21,505 nt of DNA from Erythrobacter sp. (GCA_002695185.1 NZOF01000137.1:1-21505); one strand, 5' to 3'. Shown: positions 1 through 8,318, numbered from the stretch's first letter. Program-made: numbers and translations. The notes: generated by a model not told the origin, from the sequence alone.

Positions 1-16
1 GGGGGGGGGGGGGGGG
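1..16. other. Poly-G run at the window edge, probable artefact
   Basis: The first 16 bases are all G. Nothing else in the window has a homopolymer of this length. A G-only tract at the very start of a sequence is typical of a contig end made from reads where loss of signal is called as G, so I read it as technical rather than biological. This is inference; the sequence alone cannot prove it. Confidence 0.6.
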
Positions 17-528
17 CTTATTTCGCCCAGAGCCGGCAGTAGGTTACAGCGACGCGCTCACGGTCGCCCGCAGGAAAGGAGCCAGACCAAAAACTATGCG
101 AGGCCAGCGAACCCCATTCTAAGACGGTTGCGCGCGCCACCGAGCGGCGTCCGATGAGAAGGGGCCCCTTATTAGCAGCTAGGCCAGTACCTCGACTTCA
201 TAGAACAGCTTCCTGATCCTATTCGGTCAACCAGCTGTGGCTGATAATTAGGATCATAGAAACGGCCCGCAAGCTCGCGGACAGGCCAACAAAGACTATG
301 GTCAGAAGTATAATCGCGACCCTGCTGCTCTCACGGGCAGGCAGTGACGCGCGGCGACCAGCGACCAGAGCAGCCGTAACCATGATCGTATCTAAAGTAG
401 CACCTCCCATAGCCCACCAGCGGAATGAGTCGGCTAGGCGACTTTCGAGGCCACCCATCACGGCCACCCCGCAGAAACGCGCGTTCAGAGGTTTGGCTTG
501 GACCACGGGTTGCTGCGAAACCCGCCAC
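17..528. other. Accessory DNA with no confident gene
   Basis: No open frame here resembles a known family. On the minus strand an open frame runs from an internal ATG near 458 to a stop at 219-221. It would encode about 79 residues with two hydrophobic stretches (around TLDTIMVTAALVAG and VAIILLTIVFVGLSASL). It could be the remnant of a membrane protein, such as one from a polysaccharide locus, but it has no convincing ribosome binding site and no recognisable motif. An inverted repeat GGGTT/AACCC with a 7-base loop lies at 507-523 without a T tract. Confidence 0.3.
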
Positions 529-557
529 TTGTGAGTACGACGGTTTAAATCTAATCT
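529..557 (+). promoter_or_regulatory. Probable sigma-70-type promoter for the dioxygenase gene
   Basis: TTGTGA at 529-534 and TAATCT at 552-557 are separated by exactly 17 bases. Transcription would begin near 564, about 26 bases before the ATG at 590. The -35 matches TTGACA at four of six positions. The boxes were found by eye. Confidence 0.45.
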
Positions 558-589
558 AAGGGTGACCACCGCCGACTGGAGGCACAAGA

Positions 590-1417
590 ATGAATTTGGA
601 TGTCGAAAAATTTTGGAACGACGGGTTTTTCATCCTTCGCAAAGTATTGCCACCGGCCAAAGTTGCGCGTTGGAGAGATGCCGGGTTTCAAGTTGGACCA
701 GTGGATTTGCTTTCCGACGACACGCTTGCCGAGGTGGTTTGTGAGCCGGTTCTGATTGACGCCGCACATCAAATACTTGGGGGGCAGCCTGTCTATTTTG
801 GGGACTCTACGGCGCAGCGCGGCACGGGCGCAGGATGTGGCTTTCATAAAGACAATTCTGATCGTTTAGATGTCAATGCACCTGACTGGAAAGTTGACCG
901 CTACCCCATCATTCGCTTCGGCATTTATACCCAGCCCCACGGTCGGCTGCCTTACGGAATCGATTTTCGCCAAGGCTCGCACCATCATCCAAATTTTGAT
1001 ACTGGACGGGTAGTGAGTGCCGAGGTGGAGGTGGGAGATTTGGTTGTCTGGAACGGGCGCACCACCCATTCCGGCAATAGCCATATCTTCAAATTAACAG
1101 GGCGCAGATTAGAGCCTAGGCCCACTAGCCTAGCAGTTCGGTTGACAAATAAGTTTGGTCTGTCTGCGCTGTTCCGTGACCATCCAGAAGAGAGAATGGC
1201 CCTCTTCGCTAGCTACGCTTTGGCAAGTCCATCACTGGACCGCCATATCGAATATCTGCGGCAAAGAACTTATGCCGTAGAGATGTGGGAGCGAAGCGAA
1301 TGGAGCCCGTATGCGCGCGATTTGGCGAGCGAAGCAGGTCTTGCTCTCTTGGACACCACGCAGTTCGCCCGCGACGGACGGCCTCTTCATGCACAATACC
1401 ATGCGATCCCATACTGA
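590..1417 (+). CDS. Phytanoyl-CoA dioxygenase (PhyH)-like Fe(II)/2-oxoglutarate oxygenase
   Basis: This 275-residue protein resembles the PhyH family, which uses Fe(II), 2-oxoglutarate and O2 to hydroxylate small molecules. The N-terminal segment NLDVEKFWNDGFFILRKVL is the typical opening helix and strand. GFHKDNSD supplies an HxD iron motif (H86, D88), and TTHSGNS supplies the distal histidine (H160), inside the GDLVVWNGRTTHSG strand typical of the double-stranded beta-helix fold. An arginine for the 2-oxoglutarate carboxylate is probably one of those at 172-177. The start is fixed by GGAGG at 578-582, seven bases before the ATG. The glycosyltransferase gene begins 45 bases downstream, so the two are probably co-transcribed. 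Bacterial PhyH proteins in glycan loci often modify sugars or lipids, but the substrate here is unknown. Confidence 0.75.
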   Translation: MNLDVEKFWNDGFFILRKVLPPAKVARWRDAGFQVGPVDLLSDDTLAEVVCEPVLIDAAHQILGGQPVYFGDSTAQRGTGAGCGFHKDNSDRLDVNAPDWKVDRYPIIRFGIYTQPHGRLPYGIDFRQGSHHHPNFDTGRVVSAEVEVGDLVVWNGRTTHSGNSHIFKLTGRRLEPRPTSLAVRLTNKFGLSALFRDHPEERMALFASYALASPSLDRHIEYLRQRTYAVEMWERSEWSPYARDLASEAGLALLDTTQFARDGRPLHAQYHAIPY

Positions 1418-1462
1418 AGAATCGATGCGATTCTGGGCTTCCTTTTCGCTTGCAGGATGACA

Positions 1463-2359
1463 ATGTCTCGTGGCATCGGCAGGCCAATGCACCGTCCTTC
1501 CCACTTGGGTACGCACTCGCAGACCGCATTCATCGTCACCAAACCGCTGCAGTTCATGATCGCAGACATGATAGCGCGTCAAGAGAATGAGGGAGAGCAT
1601 ATCGACTTCCTGGTTGTGGATCTCTTCGCCGGTGCCTCTGATTTCGTGGAGCGCTTCAACCGCCTCGACCGAGAGAACCAGCGCGCCATCTACTTCGCCG
1701 AGCAGCGTGCGGCGTACGCTCACGCCGCTGAAGCAGAGTACGGCATTGTCCATACCAACTGTGACGTCGGTTTTCGCATCTACCAGATGCTGAAGCGCTT
1801 CAAGGGAAAGTCGGTGCGCGTCTATGAGGAAGGTGTGGGCACATACCGGAACGACCTCTATTCCGGCTTCAAGCGCAGGCTCTTACATGGACGCGGGATC
1901 GGGACGGTTTTCGGGGGCTCCGATATCGCTCAATTCATCTATGTCTTCGATCCGGCGAGTTATTATCAGCGCGTCCAGGGTATCCGCGCCATTCCGGTGA
2001 AGATTGACGGAAGTGTGGCAGGGTATGTGTCCGAAAACCGGACAATCCTCAGTCACCTGTTCGGGGCAGGCGATCAGGAACCTTCCGACAAATCTGCTAC
2101 GGTCTACCTGTCCGATTGGGATGTCGACCAGCGTATTGTTGCCCGTCTCAGGAAAGAGGACCCATTCTTCCTTAAGCCGCACCCCCATCGCAAAGAGAGT
2201 CTCTCCGGAGAAGATGTGCTCCCCGGCGGCGTACCGGCCGAAGTGCTTATCACCATTCTGGCGCAAGCCTATCGCAGCCTCACGGTTTACCACCACGGTA
2301 GCAGCGCCGCCCATTACCTAGCTGGGATGCCGGGTGTAAAGTTCAGGCGCGTGAATTAG
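1463..2359 (+). CDS. Sialyl/polysialyltransferase-like glycosyltransferase (GT52-like)
   Basis: The protein of about 298 residues has the layout of the bacterial sialyltransferase/polysialyltransferase group with a GT-B fold. It opens with a Rossmann-like strand (AFIVTKPLQFMIA), has an acidic motif YEEGVGTY near residue 125, the FLKPHPH motif near 237-243, and HHGSSAAHYLAG near 277-288. In this group the KPHP and SSA motifs bind the CMP-sugar donor. The first ATG of the frame is at 1457, but AGGA at 1454-1457 sits five bases from the ATG at 1463, which is therefore the better start. It follows the dioxygenase gene closely and probably acts in surface-glycan assembly. The family call is from motifs read by eye; the donor and acceptor sugars are unknown. 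Confidence 0.6.
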   Translation: MSRGIGRPMHRPSHLGTHSQTAFIVTKPLQFMIADMIARQENEGEHIDFLVVDLFAGASDFVERFNRLDRENQRAIYFAEQRAAYAHAAEAEYGIVHTNCDVGFRIYQMLKRFKGKSVRVYEEGVGTYRNDLYSGFKRRLLHGRGIGTVFGGSDIAQFIYVFDPASYYQRVQGIRAIPVKIDGSVAGYVSENRTILSHLFGAGDQEPSDKSATVYLSDWDVDQRIVARLRKEDPFFLKPHPHRKESLSGEDVLPGGVPAEVLITILAQAYRSLTVYHHGSSAAHYLAGMPGVKFRRVN

Positions 2360-2740
2360 AGCGACACCAACGTCCCGGCCGTGCCTCCTGCGGTGCATTT
2401 GTTGGATAGATTGGCTGAATTATAGAGAATGCCGCTCGCAACCCTTTTGCCTGTAGTGGGGGCGGCCCTTACCTCCTGAGCAACCTTATTCAAAGCCGCC
2501 GTGCCATTGATATCGAACTTGTAGCCAGGTTGGTGATTCGAATTACTTGCGCCAGAACGAAACTGAAGGTTTCGCTCGAATTGATATCTAATTCCCCAGT
2601 ACCCGCCGGATTGGCCCGCATTCCAGCCATCAACTCCGCATCGAGATAATTTGATCGGGTCCCTTGATGCTTCCCGGCCTCGGCCATGCCCTAAACTAGC
2701 ATCGAGGGCCTTGGGGTAGGTTTCTGTCGCGGGGCGACGC
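2356..2740 (-). other. Unrecognised minus-strand open stretch, possible gene remnant
   Basis: A minus-strand frame stays open here and ends with a TAA at 2358-2356 that overlaps the TAG of the glycosyltransferase tail to tail. Its last roughly 80 residues (from about GGYWGIRYQFERN to AGGTAGTLVSL) look like an ordinary secreted or surface protein, rich in Asn, Ser and Gly with few Arg. Upstream the same frame continues antisense to the integrase pseudogene and turns arginine-rich, so the 5' part is not convincing. No family is recognised and no start can be chosen. Nothing else is seen between 2360 and 2740. Confidence 0.25.
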
Positions 2741-3342
2741 ATGAAGCGAGCGCATGCGCCCGCCAAGGATATTGCACCACGGAAGCTGCTGTGCTTCCTG
2801 GTGGCAAGCGTTGCCATACGGACACCTCCGACGCCGCGCACGATATCACGACCGTTCCAGTGCAAGAGCCGGGGATTTCGCAGGCGAAGGTACTCCGCCT
2901 CAAACAGAAGGAGGGGGGCAGACAAACAAGTTTCGTCCGGAAATCCCTGTGCCGGAACAGTTCGGCAAACTGCTCGACGCGACCGATGGCTTCTTTGTTG
3001 AGGTCGGTTCGGTCCGCAAAGCCTTCGAGGCGATGCTCGAAGAACTCGGCCTACCTCGCGAGCGCGAGACCGGTCTAAAGCTGATCCGCCGCTCAAATGG
3101 CGCACGAAGTCAGAAAGAGAATCGGGGAGGCGCAATGGCGCCAGGGTGAGATCATGCGAGGCCATCGCAAGGCCTCGACCAGCGACCTTTACGCACTGTT
3201 TGACCCGGCCAATCTCGGCCTCGCACTCGAAGCCACGAGCGCGATCATCGACGAGATAGAAACCAATGTTCCAGGCGCTTTCGCCGCAGCGACACCGGAC
3301 CGCAAATTGGTCGAAGGTTGTAAAAATGAAGAGAAACGCTAA
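2741..3342 (+). pseudogene. Tyrosine recombinase (phage/island integrase), frameshifted remnant
   Basis: Joining three frames gives the C-terminal half of a tyrosine integrase. The pieces are FLVASVAIRTPP (to about 2828), then DAAHDITTVPV and LRLKQKEGG (2830-2915), then NKFRPEIPVPEQFGKLL up to KLIRRS (to 3095), then MAHEVRKRIGEAQW with GHRKASTSDLYALFDPANLG (3097-3342). GH and the Y of SDLYA correspond to the box II histidine and the catalytic tyrosine. One lost base near 2828, one lost G in the run at 2913-2918 and one extra A at 3095-3097 account for the frame changes. The N-terminal domain is not recognisable. The gene stops 18 bases from the 3' end of tRNA-Pro and points toward it, as expected for an integrase that used that tRNA as its attachment site. 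Confidence 0.75.
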
Positions 3343-3360
3343 AATATCAGCGCATTATGT

Positions 3361-3437
3361 TGGTCGGGGAGAGAGGATTCGAACCTCCGGCCCCTGCCTC
3401 CCGAAGACAGTGCTCTACCAGGCTGAGCTACTCCCCG
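3361..3437 (-). tRNA. tRNA-Pro (anticodon CGG)
   Basis: Read on the minus strand, the 77 bases fold as a full cloverleaf. The acceptor stem CGGGGAG pairs with CTCCCCG, the anticodon stem CTGTC pairs with GGCAG around the loop TTCGGGA (anticodon CGG, reading CCG codons), and the T-loop is GGTTCGAATCC. The discriminator is A and the CCA end is encoded at 3363-3361. Its 3' end faces the integrase remnant. Confidence 0.95.
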
Positions 3438-3482
3438 ACCGGATGCGTGGCGGAGGTGATCCCTCCGCGAGGCAGAGGCGGC

Positions 3483-3511
3483 CCTATAGGTGTGGATTGT
3501 CTAACACGCAA
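3483..3511 (-). promoter_or_regulatory. Probable promoter of tRNA-Pro
   Basis: On the minus strand TTGCGT (3511-3506) is followed after 17 bases by TATAGG (3488-3483). Transcription would begin near 3476, about 40 bases before the tRNA. The boxes were found by eye and are moderate matches. Confidence 0.4.
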
Positions 3512-3566
3512 GCGCGCTTTTGCAGGTTTTTGTACCTAAGACCGATGCTCGTTGAACGAGTACTCT

Positions 3567-4514
3567 ATGACCTCCGAAAAACCTCATTTCGAACAGCAAT
3601 ATCTCGATCTCATGCGGCAGATCTGGCTCGAGGGTGACGAGCGGCTGGACCGTACCGATGTCGGTACGAGGTCGATTTTTGGTACGACATTGCGGTTTGA
3701 CCTCACCGATGGGTCTATGCCCCTGATAACCACGAAGAGAGTATACTGGAAAACCGCGACGCGCGAACTGCTGTGGTTCCTTACCGGTAACACCAATATC
3801 CGTCCGCTGGTCTTGCAGGGGGTCAAAATCTGGAACGAATGGCCGCACGCGCGCTATATCGAGCAGTCTGGCGATAACATTACTCTCGACCAATTTGTGA
3901 TGCGAATAGCTGATGATGAAGCGTTTGCCGCAAAATGGGGCGATCTGGGGCCGGTGTATGGCAAGCAATGGGTCGATTGGCCGACCTATGACCCGGTCGA
4001 AGGAGGGCTTTTTCGCAGAGGTCGCGGTATCAATCAGGTTGCCGAGGTAATTGAATCCGTGCGTTCAAATCCCGGCAGTCGCCGTCATATAATCGAGGGC
4101 TGGAACGTAGCAGATGTCCCCCGCATGGCTCTTCCGCCCTGCCACAAAACCTATCAATATCATGTGTCGACCCGTCCGGATGGAAAGCCCTATCTCAACG
4201 GCATACTCTATCAGCGAAGTTGCGATGTCGCTCTGGGCCTGCCGTTCAATCTCTGGTCGGGCGCACTTTTGTTGAGAATGATTGCGCAACAGGTAGATAT
4301 GCAGCCTGGGGAGTTTGTGTGGATGGGCGGTGATACGCACCTTTATCTCAATCACGAGCATTTGGTGACGGAGCAGCTTTCCAGAGAACCACGCGGCCTT
4401 CCAACGCTCGAAATCACTCGGCAGCCGGAAACGATATTCGACTATCGGATAGAAGATTTCGCGGTGAAGGATTATACCCCGCACGAACCTATCAAGGCTC
4501 CGGTTGCGGTCTGA
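3567..4514 (+). CDS. thyA: Thymidylate synthase
   Basis: ThyA methylates dUMP to dTMP with 5,10-methylenetetrahydrofolate in the cytosol. All hallmark motifs are present: RLDRTDVGTRSIFG near the N-terminus, the phosphate-binding arginine pair SRRH (R172, R173), the catalytic cysteine in PPCHKTYQYH (C192), QRSCDVALGLPFN for dUMP recognition, and DTHLYLNH near the C-terminus. The protein (315 residues) is longer than the 264 of E. coli ThyA because of extra residues in the middle (around GDLGPVYGKQWVDWPTYDP and the segment after it). The open frame can also begin at a TTG at 3552; I prefer the ATG at 3567 because ThyA proteins start close to the FEQQYLDLM segment. The ribosome binding site is weak for either start. 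It is monocistronic as far as the sequence shows. Confidence 0.95.
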   Translation: MTSEKPHFEQQYLDLMRQIWLEGDERLDRTDVGTRSIFGTTLRFDLTDGSMPLITTKRVYWKTATRELLWFLTGNTNIRPLVLQGVKIWNEWPHARYIEQSGDNITLDQFVMRIADDEAFAAKWGDLGPVYGKQWVDWPTYDPVEGGLFRRGRGINQVAEVIESVRSNPGSRRHIIEGWNVADVPRMALPPCHKTYQYHVSTRPDGKPYLNGILYQRSCDVALGLPFNLWSGALLLRMIAQQVDMQPGEFVWMGGDTHLYLNHEHLVTEQLSREPRGLPTLEITRQPETIFDYRIEDFAVKDYTPHEPIKAPVAV

Positions 4515-4537
4515 AATGTGCGCATCGATGGCATCAC

Positions 4538-4566
4538 TTGACCGGTCTTGGCTTGTGAAATAAAAT
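4538..4566 (+). promoter_or_regulatory. Strong promoter of the branched-chain dehydrogenase operon
   Basis: TTGACC (4538-4543) and TAAAAT (4561-4566) are 17 bases apart, each matching the sigma-70 consensus at five of six positions. Transcription would begin near 4573, leaving about 32 bases of leader before the ATG at 4605. The promoter covers the alternative TTG start at 4548, which argues against that start. Confidence 0.65.
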
Positions 4567-4604
4567 ATCGCCGAAGAGTAAGATTGCGTCTGGGAGACGA
4601 TTCT

Positions 4605-5924
4605 ATGGCCAATAGGCCTCAAGACGGAGTTGCTGGCGCCGGAGACAACCGGCCCCGGCTCTCGCTACACGTACCTGAACCGAAATTTCGGCCCGGCGAC
4701 ACGGTCGATTTTTCGCATATCGAAGTCCCTGAAGCGGGTGCGCAATCGCGGCCCGATGAAACCAGCGATCCCAAGGATATGCTGGATTTCGCGCATGGTC
4801 TGATCCGGGTGCTGGGCGAGGATAACAAGGCGCATGGCCCCTGGGATCCAAAGCTCGATCCCGAAACACTGCGCAGCATGTTGGGCCACATGGCCATGAC
4901 GCGCGCTTTCGACGAGCGCATGTTCCGCGGACAGCGCCAGGGCAAAACGTCATTCTATATGAAGTGCACTGGCGAAGAGGCTACCAGTGTATCGGCGAGC
5001 ATGGCTTTGGCAGCGGACGATATGGTGTTCCCCAGCTATCGCCAGCAAGGTATTCTGATTCAGCGCGGCTATCCGATGATCGAGATGATCAATCAGATCT
5101 ATTCGAACCGGGGTGACAAGCTGAAGGGCCGCCAGTTGCCGATCATGTACTCCAGCAAGGAGCACAGCTTTTTCTCCATCTCGGGCAACCTCGCAACGCA
5201 GACTCCGCAAGCTGTCGGCTGGGCGATGGCTTCTGCGATCAAGGGCGACAGCCGGATCGCAGCAACCTGGGTGGGCGAGGGCAGCACGGCGGAAGGTGAC
5301 TTCCACTCGGCCTGCCTGTTCGCAACCGTCTATAACGCGCCGGTCATCCTGAATGTGGTGAACAACCAATGGGCGATTTCCAGCTTTAGCGGTTTTGCCG
5401 GCGCAGAACGTGCGACCTTCGCAGCTCGCGGCGTAGGCTACGGCATCGCATCATTGCGTGTTGACGGGAATGATCCGCTGGCATGCTACGCCGCCGAGCA
5501 ATGGGCTGCCAATCGCGCCCGTGCCAATGCGGGGCCGACCCTGATCGAGTTCTTCTCCTATCGCGCCGAAGGACACTCTACCTCCGATGATCCATCAGGA
5601 TATCGCAGTGCGCAGGAGCGTGAAGAGTGGCCACTGGGTGATCCGGTCATGCGCCTGAAAAATCATCTCATCGAAATAGGGGAATGGGACGAAGAGCGGC
5701 AGGAGAAGATGGACCTCGAGGCTGCCGAGCACGTCAAGAAGACTACCAAGGAAGCCGAAGCCAACGGCATTCTTGGCCACGGTCTCCACCATCCCTTCCG
5801 CACCATGTTCGAAGACGTGTTCGAAGAATTGCCCTGGCACCTCAAGGAACAGGCTGAGCAAGCGATCCACGAGCGCGAGACGAAGTTTCCCGAAGGGCTT
5901 CCTAACGAAGGGAACGGCGCATGA
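4605..5924 (+). CDS. bkdA1: Branched-chain 2-oxoacid dehydrogenase E1, alpha subunit
   Basis: This subunit of the E1 component binds thiamine diphosphate and decarboxylates the 2-oxoacids from Val, Leu and Ile. The TPP motif begins at GEGSTAEGDF (G224, E225, G226) and ends at VVNNQW (N253, N254), about 30 residues apart as expected. RAEGHSTSDDPSGYR matches the conserved loop that is phosphorylated in the mitochondrial enzyme. The long N-terminal extension (about 60 residues before the E1 fold) is usual for BkdA1 rather than pyruvate dehydrogenase. GGGAGA at 4592-4597, seven bases before the ATG at 4605, sets the start. Its last codons overlap the E1 beta start (ATGA), indicating translational coupling. 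The length of 439 residues is normal. Confidence 0.9.
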   Translation: MANRPQDGVAGAGDNRPRLSLHVPEPKFRPGDTVDFSHIEVPEAGAQSRPDETSDPKDMLDFAHGLIRVLGEDNKAHGPWDPKLDPETLRSMLGHMAMTRAFDERMFRGQRQGKTSFYMKCTGEEATSVSASMALAADDMVFPSYRQQGILIQRGYPMIEMINQIYSNRGDKLKGRQLPIMYSSKEHSFFSISGNLATQTPQAVGWAMASAIKGDSRIAATWVGEGSTAEGDFHSACLFATVYNAPVILNVVNNQWAISSFSGFAGAERATFAARGVGYGIASLRVDGNDPLACYAAEQWAANRARANAGPTLIEFFSYRAEGHSTSDDPSGYRSAQEREEWPLGDPVMRLKNHLIEIGEWDEERQEKMDLEAAEHVKKTTKEAEANGILGHGLHHPFRTMFEDVFEELPWHLKEQAEQAIHERETKFPEGLPNEGNGA

Positions 5925-6982
5925 GCGACACCAAAACTAAAATTGCGCCCGAGAACGACGTGAAGGCCGAGCGGCGGCTCAATATGATCGAGGCGATCAA
6001 CGACGCGCTGGATGTGTCGATGAACCGCGATGAAAACATCGTCATCATGGGCGAGGATGTGGGCTATTTTGGCGGCGTTTTTCGGTGCACAGCTGGCCTG
6101 CAAGAGAAATATGGCAAGACCCGTGTATTTGATACGCCGATTTCCGAGTGTGGAATCATTGCTGCCGCAGTCGGGATGGGGGCTTATGGTCTGCGTCCCG
6201 TCCCGGAAATCCAGTTCGCTGACTACATCTATCCCGGTCTTGACCAGCTAATCTCCGAAGCTGCGCGTTTGCGCTATCGTTCGGCGGCCGAATTTACCGC
6301 GCCAATTACGGTACGCAGCCCGTTCGGCGGCGGCATCTTCGGTGGCCAGACGCACAGCCAGAGTCCCGAAGCGATCTTTGCGCATGTCTCCGGCCTCAAG
6401 ACTGTCATTCCGGCAACGCCTTATGATGCCAAAGGGCTGCTGATTAGCGCGATCGAAGACAACGATCCGGTCATCTTCTTCGAGCCAAAGAGAATTTATA
6501 ACGGCCCATTTTCTGGCTATTACGACAAACCGGTCGAGCCGTGGAAGCGCTTCGACGAGAGCGTCGTGCCGGAGGGTCACTACAAGATACCGCTGGGCAA
6601 GGCGCGCCATGCGACTGAGGGCGAAGAACTCACTATCCTCGCCTATGGGACTATGGTGCACGTGGTTGAGGCGGTTTGCCGCGAGAAAGGCGTTGAAGCC
6701 GACATTGTCGACCTGCGCACCATCGTCCCGGTAGATATTGAGACGATCGAGAAATCGGTCAAGAAGACCGGGCGCTGCCTTATCGTACACGAAGCGACCC
6801 GTACGGCTGGCTTCGGTGCAGAACTGTCGGCGCTGGTTACCGAACGTTGTTTCTATCATCTCGAAGCGCCGGTTGAACGCGTGACCGGTTTCGACACCCC
6901 CTATCCCCACAGCCTCGAATGGGCCTATTTCCCAGGCCCGATCCGCATCGGCGAGGCCCTCGACAAGATCCTGAGCGAGTAA
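5921..6982 (+). CDS. bkdA2: Branched-chain 2-oxoacid dehydrogenase E1, beta subunit
   Basis: The beta subunit completes the E1 heterotetramer with the preceding gene product. Recognisable segments are MIEAINDALDVSM, IVIMGEDVGYFGGVFR with the glutamate that contacts TPP, the block FDTPISECGIIAAAVGMG, EIQFADYIYPGLDQL, and PFGGGIFGGQTHSQSPEA. The C-terminal transketolase-like domain follows (LTILAYGTMVHVVEA, DLRTIVPVD). There are 353 residues, close to the family norm. The start codon overlaps the E1 alpha stop by four bases, and the E2 gene begins five bases after this stop, so the three genes form one operon. Confidence 0.9.
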   Translation: MSDTKTKIAPENDVKAERRLNMIEAINDALDVSMNRDENIVIMGEDVGYFGGVFRCTAGLQEKYGKTRVFDTPISECGIIAAAVGMGAYGLRPVPEIQFADYIYPGLDQLISEAARLRYRSAAEFTAPITVRSPFGGGIFGGQTHSQSPEAIFAHVSGLKTVIPATPYDAKGLLISAIEDNDPVIFFEPKRIYNGPFSGYYDKPVEPWKRFDESVVPEGHYKIPLGKARHATEGEELTILAYGTMVHVVEAVCREKGVEADIVDLRTIVPVDIETIEKSVKKTGRCLIVHEATRTAGFGAELSALVTERCFYHLEAPVERVTGFDTPYPHSLEWAYFPGPIRIGEALDKILSE

Positions 6983-6987
6983 ACGAC

Positions 6988-8301
6988 ATGGCGAAATTTG
7001 TATTCAACATGCCGGACATCGGCGAAGGTATTGCCGAGGCGGAAATCGTGCAGTGGCACAAGAAAGTCGGCGACACGGTCCGTGAAGACGAGGAATTCGT
7101 CGACATGATGACCGACAAGGCGACGGTGCCTATGGAAAGCCCCGTGGATGGCAAGATCCTGGAGATTGCCGGCGAGGAAGGCGACATGGTTTCCATCGGA
7201 TCGATGCTGGTGGTGATTGAGGTCGAGGGGAACATACCCGACGACGTGGCAGAAGAAAACGATGCCGCGACCGAAACTGCTGCAGCTCCCGCTCCCAAGG
7301 CCGACGAGGTGGAGAAGCGGATTGAGGTAGAGAATTCGGGTCCCAGCGATGTTGACGATGCGATGGCTGCCGATCCAACCCCGCCGCCTGCGCCAACTCC
7401 TGCACCTGCCCCCGAACCGGCTGCGGCTCCTTCGGCGAAGGTTCTGGCTTCTCCCGCCGTGCGTAAGCGCGCCAAGGAACTTGGTGTGGATCTTGCGCAG
7501 GTGAAGCCGGCCGAGGACGGCCGTGTTCGTCATGGCGATCTCGATCAGTTCCTGTCTTACAATTCGGGCTATGGAGCTGCTGCCAAAACCCGCGAAGACG
7601 AGGAAAAGAAGGTTATCGGAATGCGTCGCCGCATTGCTGAGAACATGGCCGCTTCCAAGCGCAATATTCCGCATTTTTCCTATGTGGAGGAATGCGATGT
7701 TACTGAGCTCGAGGTCTTGCGGGCGCAGCTAAACGATGCGCGCGGCGATAAGCCGAAACTGACGATACTTCCGCTGCTTATTACAGCCATCTGTAAGACG
7801 CTGCCTGACTTCCCCATGATCAACGCGCGTTATGATGATGAGGCCGGCGTGGTTACCCGCCATGGCTCGGTGAACATGGGTATGGCCGCGCAGACCGATG
7901 CCGGCCTGATGGTGCCAGTTATCAAGAATGCCCATGCCAAGAACCTCTGGCAGCTTGCCAACGAGATCTCGCGGCTGGCCGGTGCCGCGCGCAATGGCAC
8001 GGCGAAGAAAGACGAGATGGAAGGCGGCACGCTGACTGTCACGTCTCTCGGCCCTCTGGGAGGTGTTGCAACCACTCCAGTGATCAACCGTCCGGAAGTG
8101 GCGATCATCGGCCCGAACCGGATCATTGAACGGCCCATGTATGTAACCGGGCCTGATGGGGTGGAGCGGATCGAGAAGCGCAAGCTGATGAATATCTCGA
8201 TCAGCTGCGATCACAGGGTCGTCGACGGCTGGGACGCAGCAAGCTTCGTTCAAGCTCTGAAGCACTTGCTGGAGAAACCAGCACTTATTCTCATCGATTG
8301 A
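6988..8301 (+). CDS. bkdB: Branched-chain 2-oxoacid dehydrogenase E2, dihydrolipoamide acyltransferase
   Basis: E2 forms the core of the complex and passes the acyl group from E1 to CoA through a lipoyl arm. Domains in order: one lipoyl domain at residues 1-80 with the lipoylated lysine in MTDKATVPMESP (K44); a flexible linker rich in Ala and Pro with charged residues (about 85-150); the peripheral-subunit binding domain starting at VLASPAVRKRAKELGVD (about 150-188); and the catalytic domain ending in ISCDHRVVDGWDAASF with H409 and D413. MVTRHGSVNMG-type and LGPLGG segments are also present. I chose the ATG at 6988, which follows the E1 beta stop and begins the canonical lipoyl-domain sequence (KFVFNMPDIGEGIAEAEIV). 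No E3 (dihydrolipoamide dehydrogenase) gene follows, so E3 must be encoded elsewhere. Confidence 0.92.
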   Translation: MAKFVFNMPDIGEGIAEAEIVQWHKKVGDTVREDEEFVDMMTDKATVPMESPVDGKILEIAGEEGDMVSIGSMLVVIEVEGNIPDDVAEENDAATETAAAPAPKADEVEKRIEVENSGPSDVDDAMAADPTPPPAPTPAPAPEPAAAPSAKVLASPAVRKRAKELGVDLAQVKPAEDGRVRHGDLDQFLSYNSGYGAAAKTREDEEKKVIGMRRRIAENMAASKRNIPHFSYVEECDVTELEVLRAQLNDARGDKPKLTILPLLITAICKTLPDFPMINARYDDEAGVVTRHGSVNMGMAAQTDAGLMVPVIKNAHAKNLWQLANEISRLAGAARNGTAKKDEMEGGTLTVTSLGPLGGVATTPVINRPEVAIIGPNRIIERPMYVTGPDGVERIEKRKLMNISISCDHRVVDGWDAASFVQALKHLLEKPALILID

Positions 8302-8318
8302 GCGATGACAGCGTACGA

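Noticed and set aside
1232..1753. Minus-strand ORF of 173 codons antisense to the dioxygenase and glycosyltransferase
   Set aside because: It is a shadow of two motif-supported genes on the other strand.
3266..3637. Plus-strand ORFs with GERGFEPPAPASRRQ- and GERIRTSGPCLPK-type peptides
   Set aside because: These are the complement of tRNA-Pro read as protein.
4548..4604. TTG start for the E1 alpha gene
   Set aside because: It lies inside the promoter, upstream of the likely transcription start; ATG 4605 has a good ribosome binding site.
6925..7674. Minus-strand ORFs antisense to the E2 gene
   Set aside because: Their composition mirrors the Ala/Pro-rich E2 linker and they have no homology signal.
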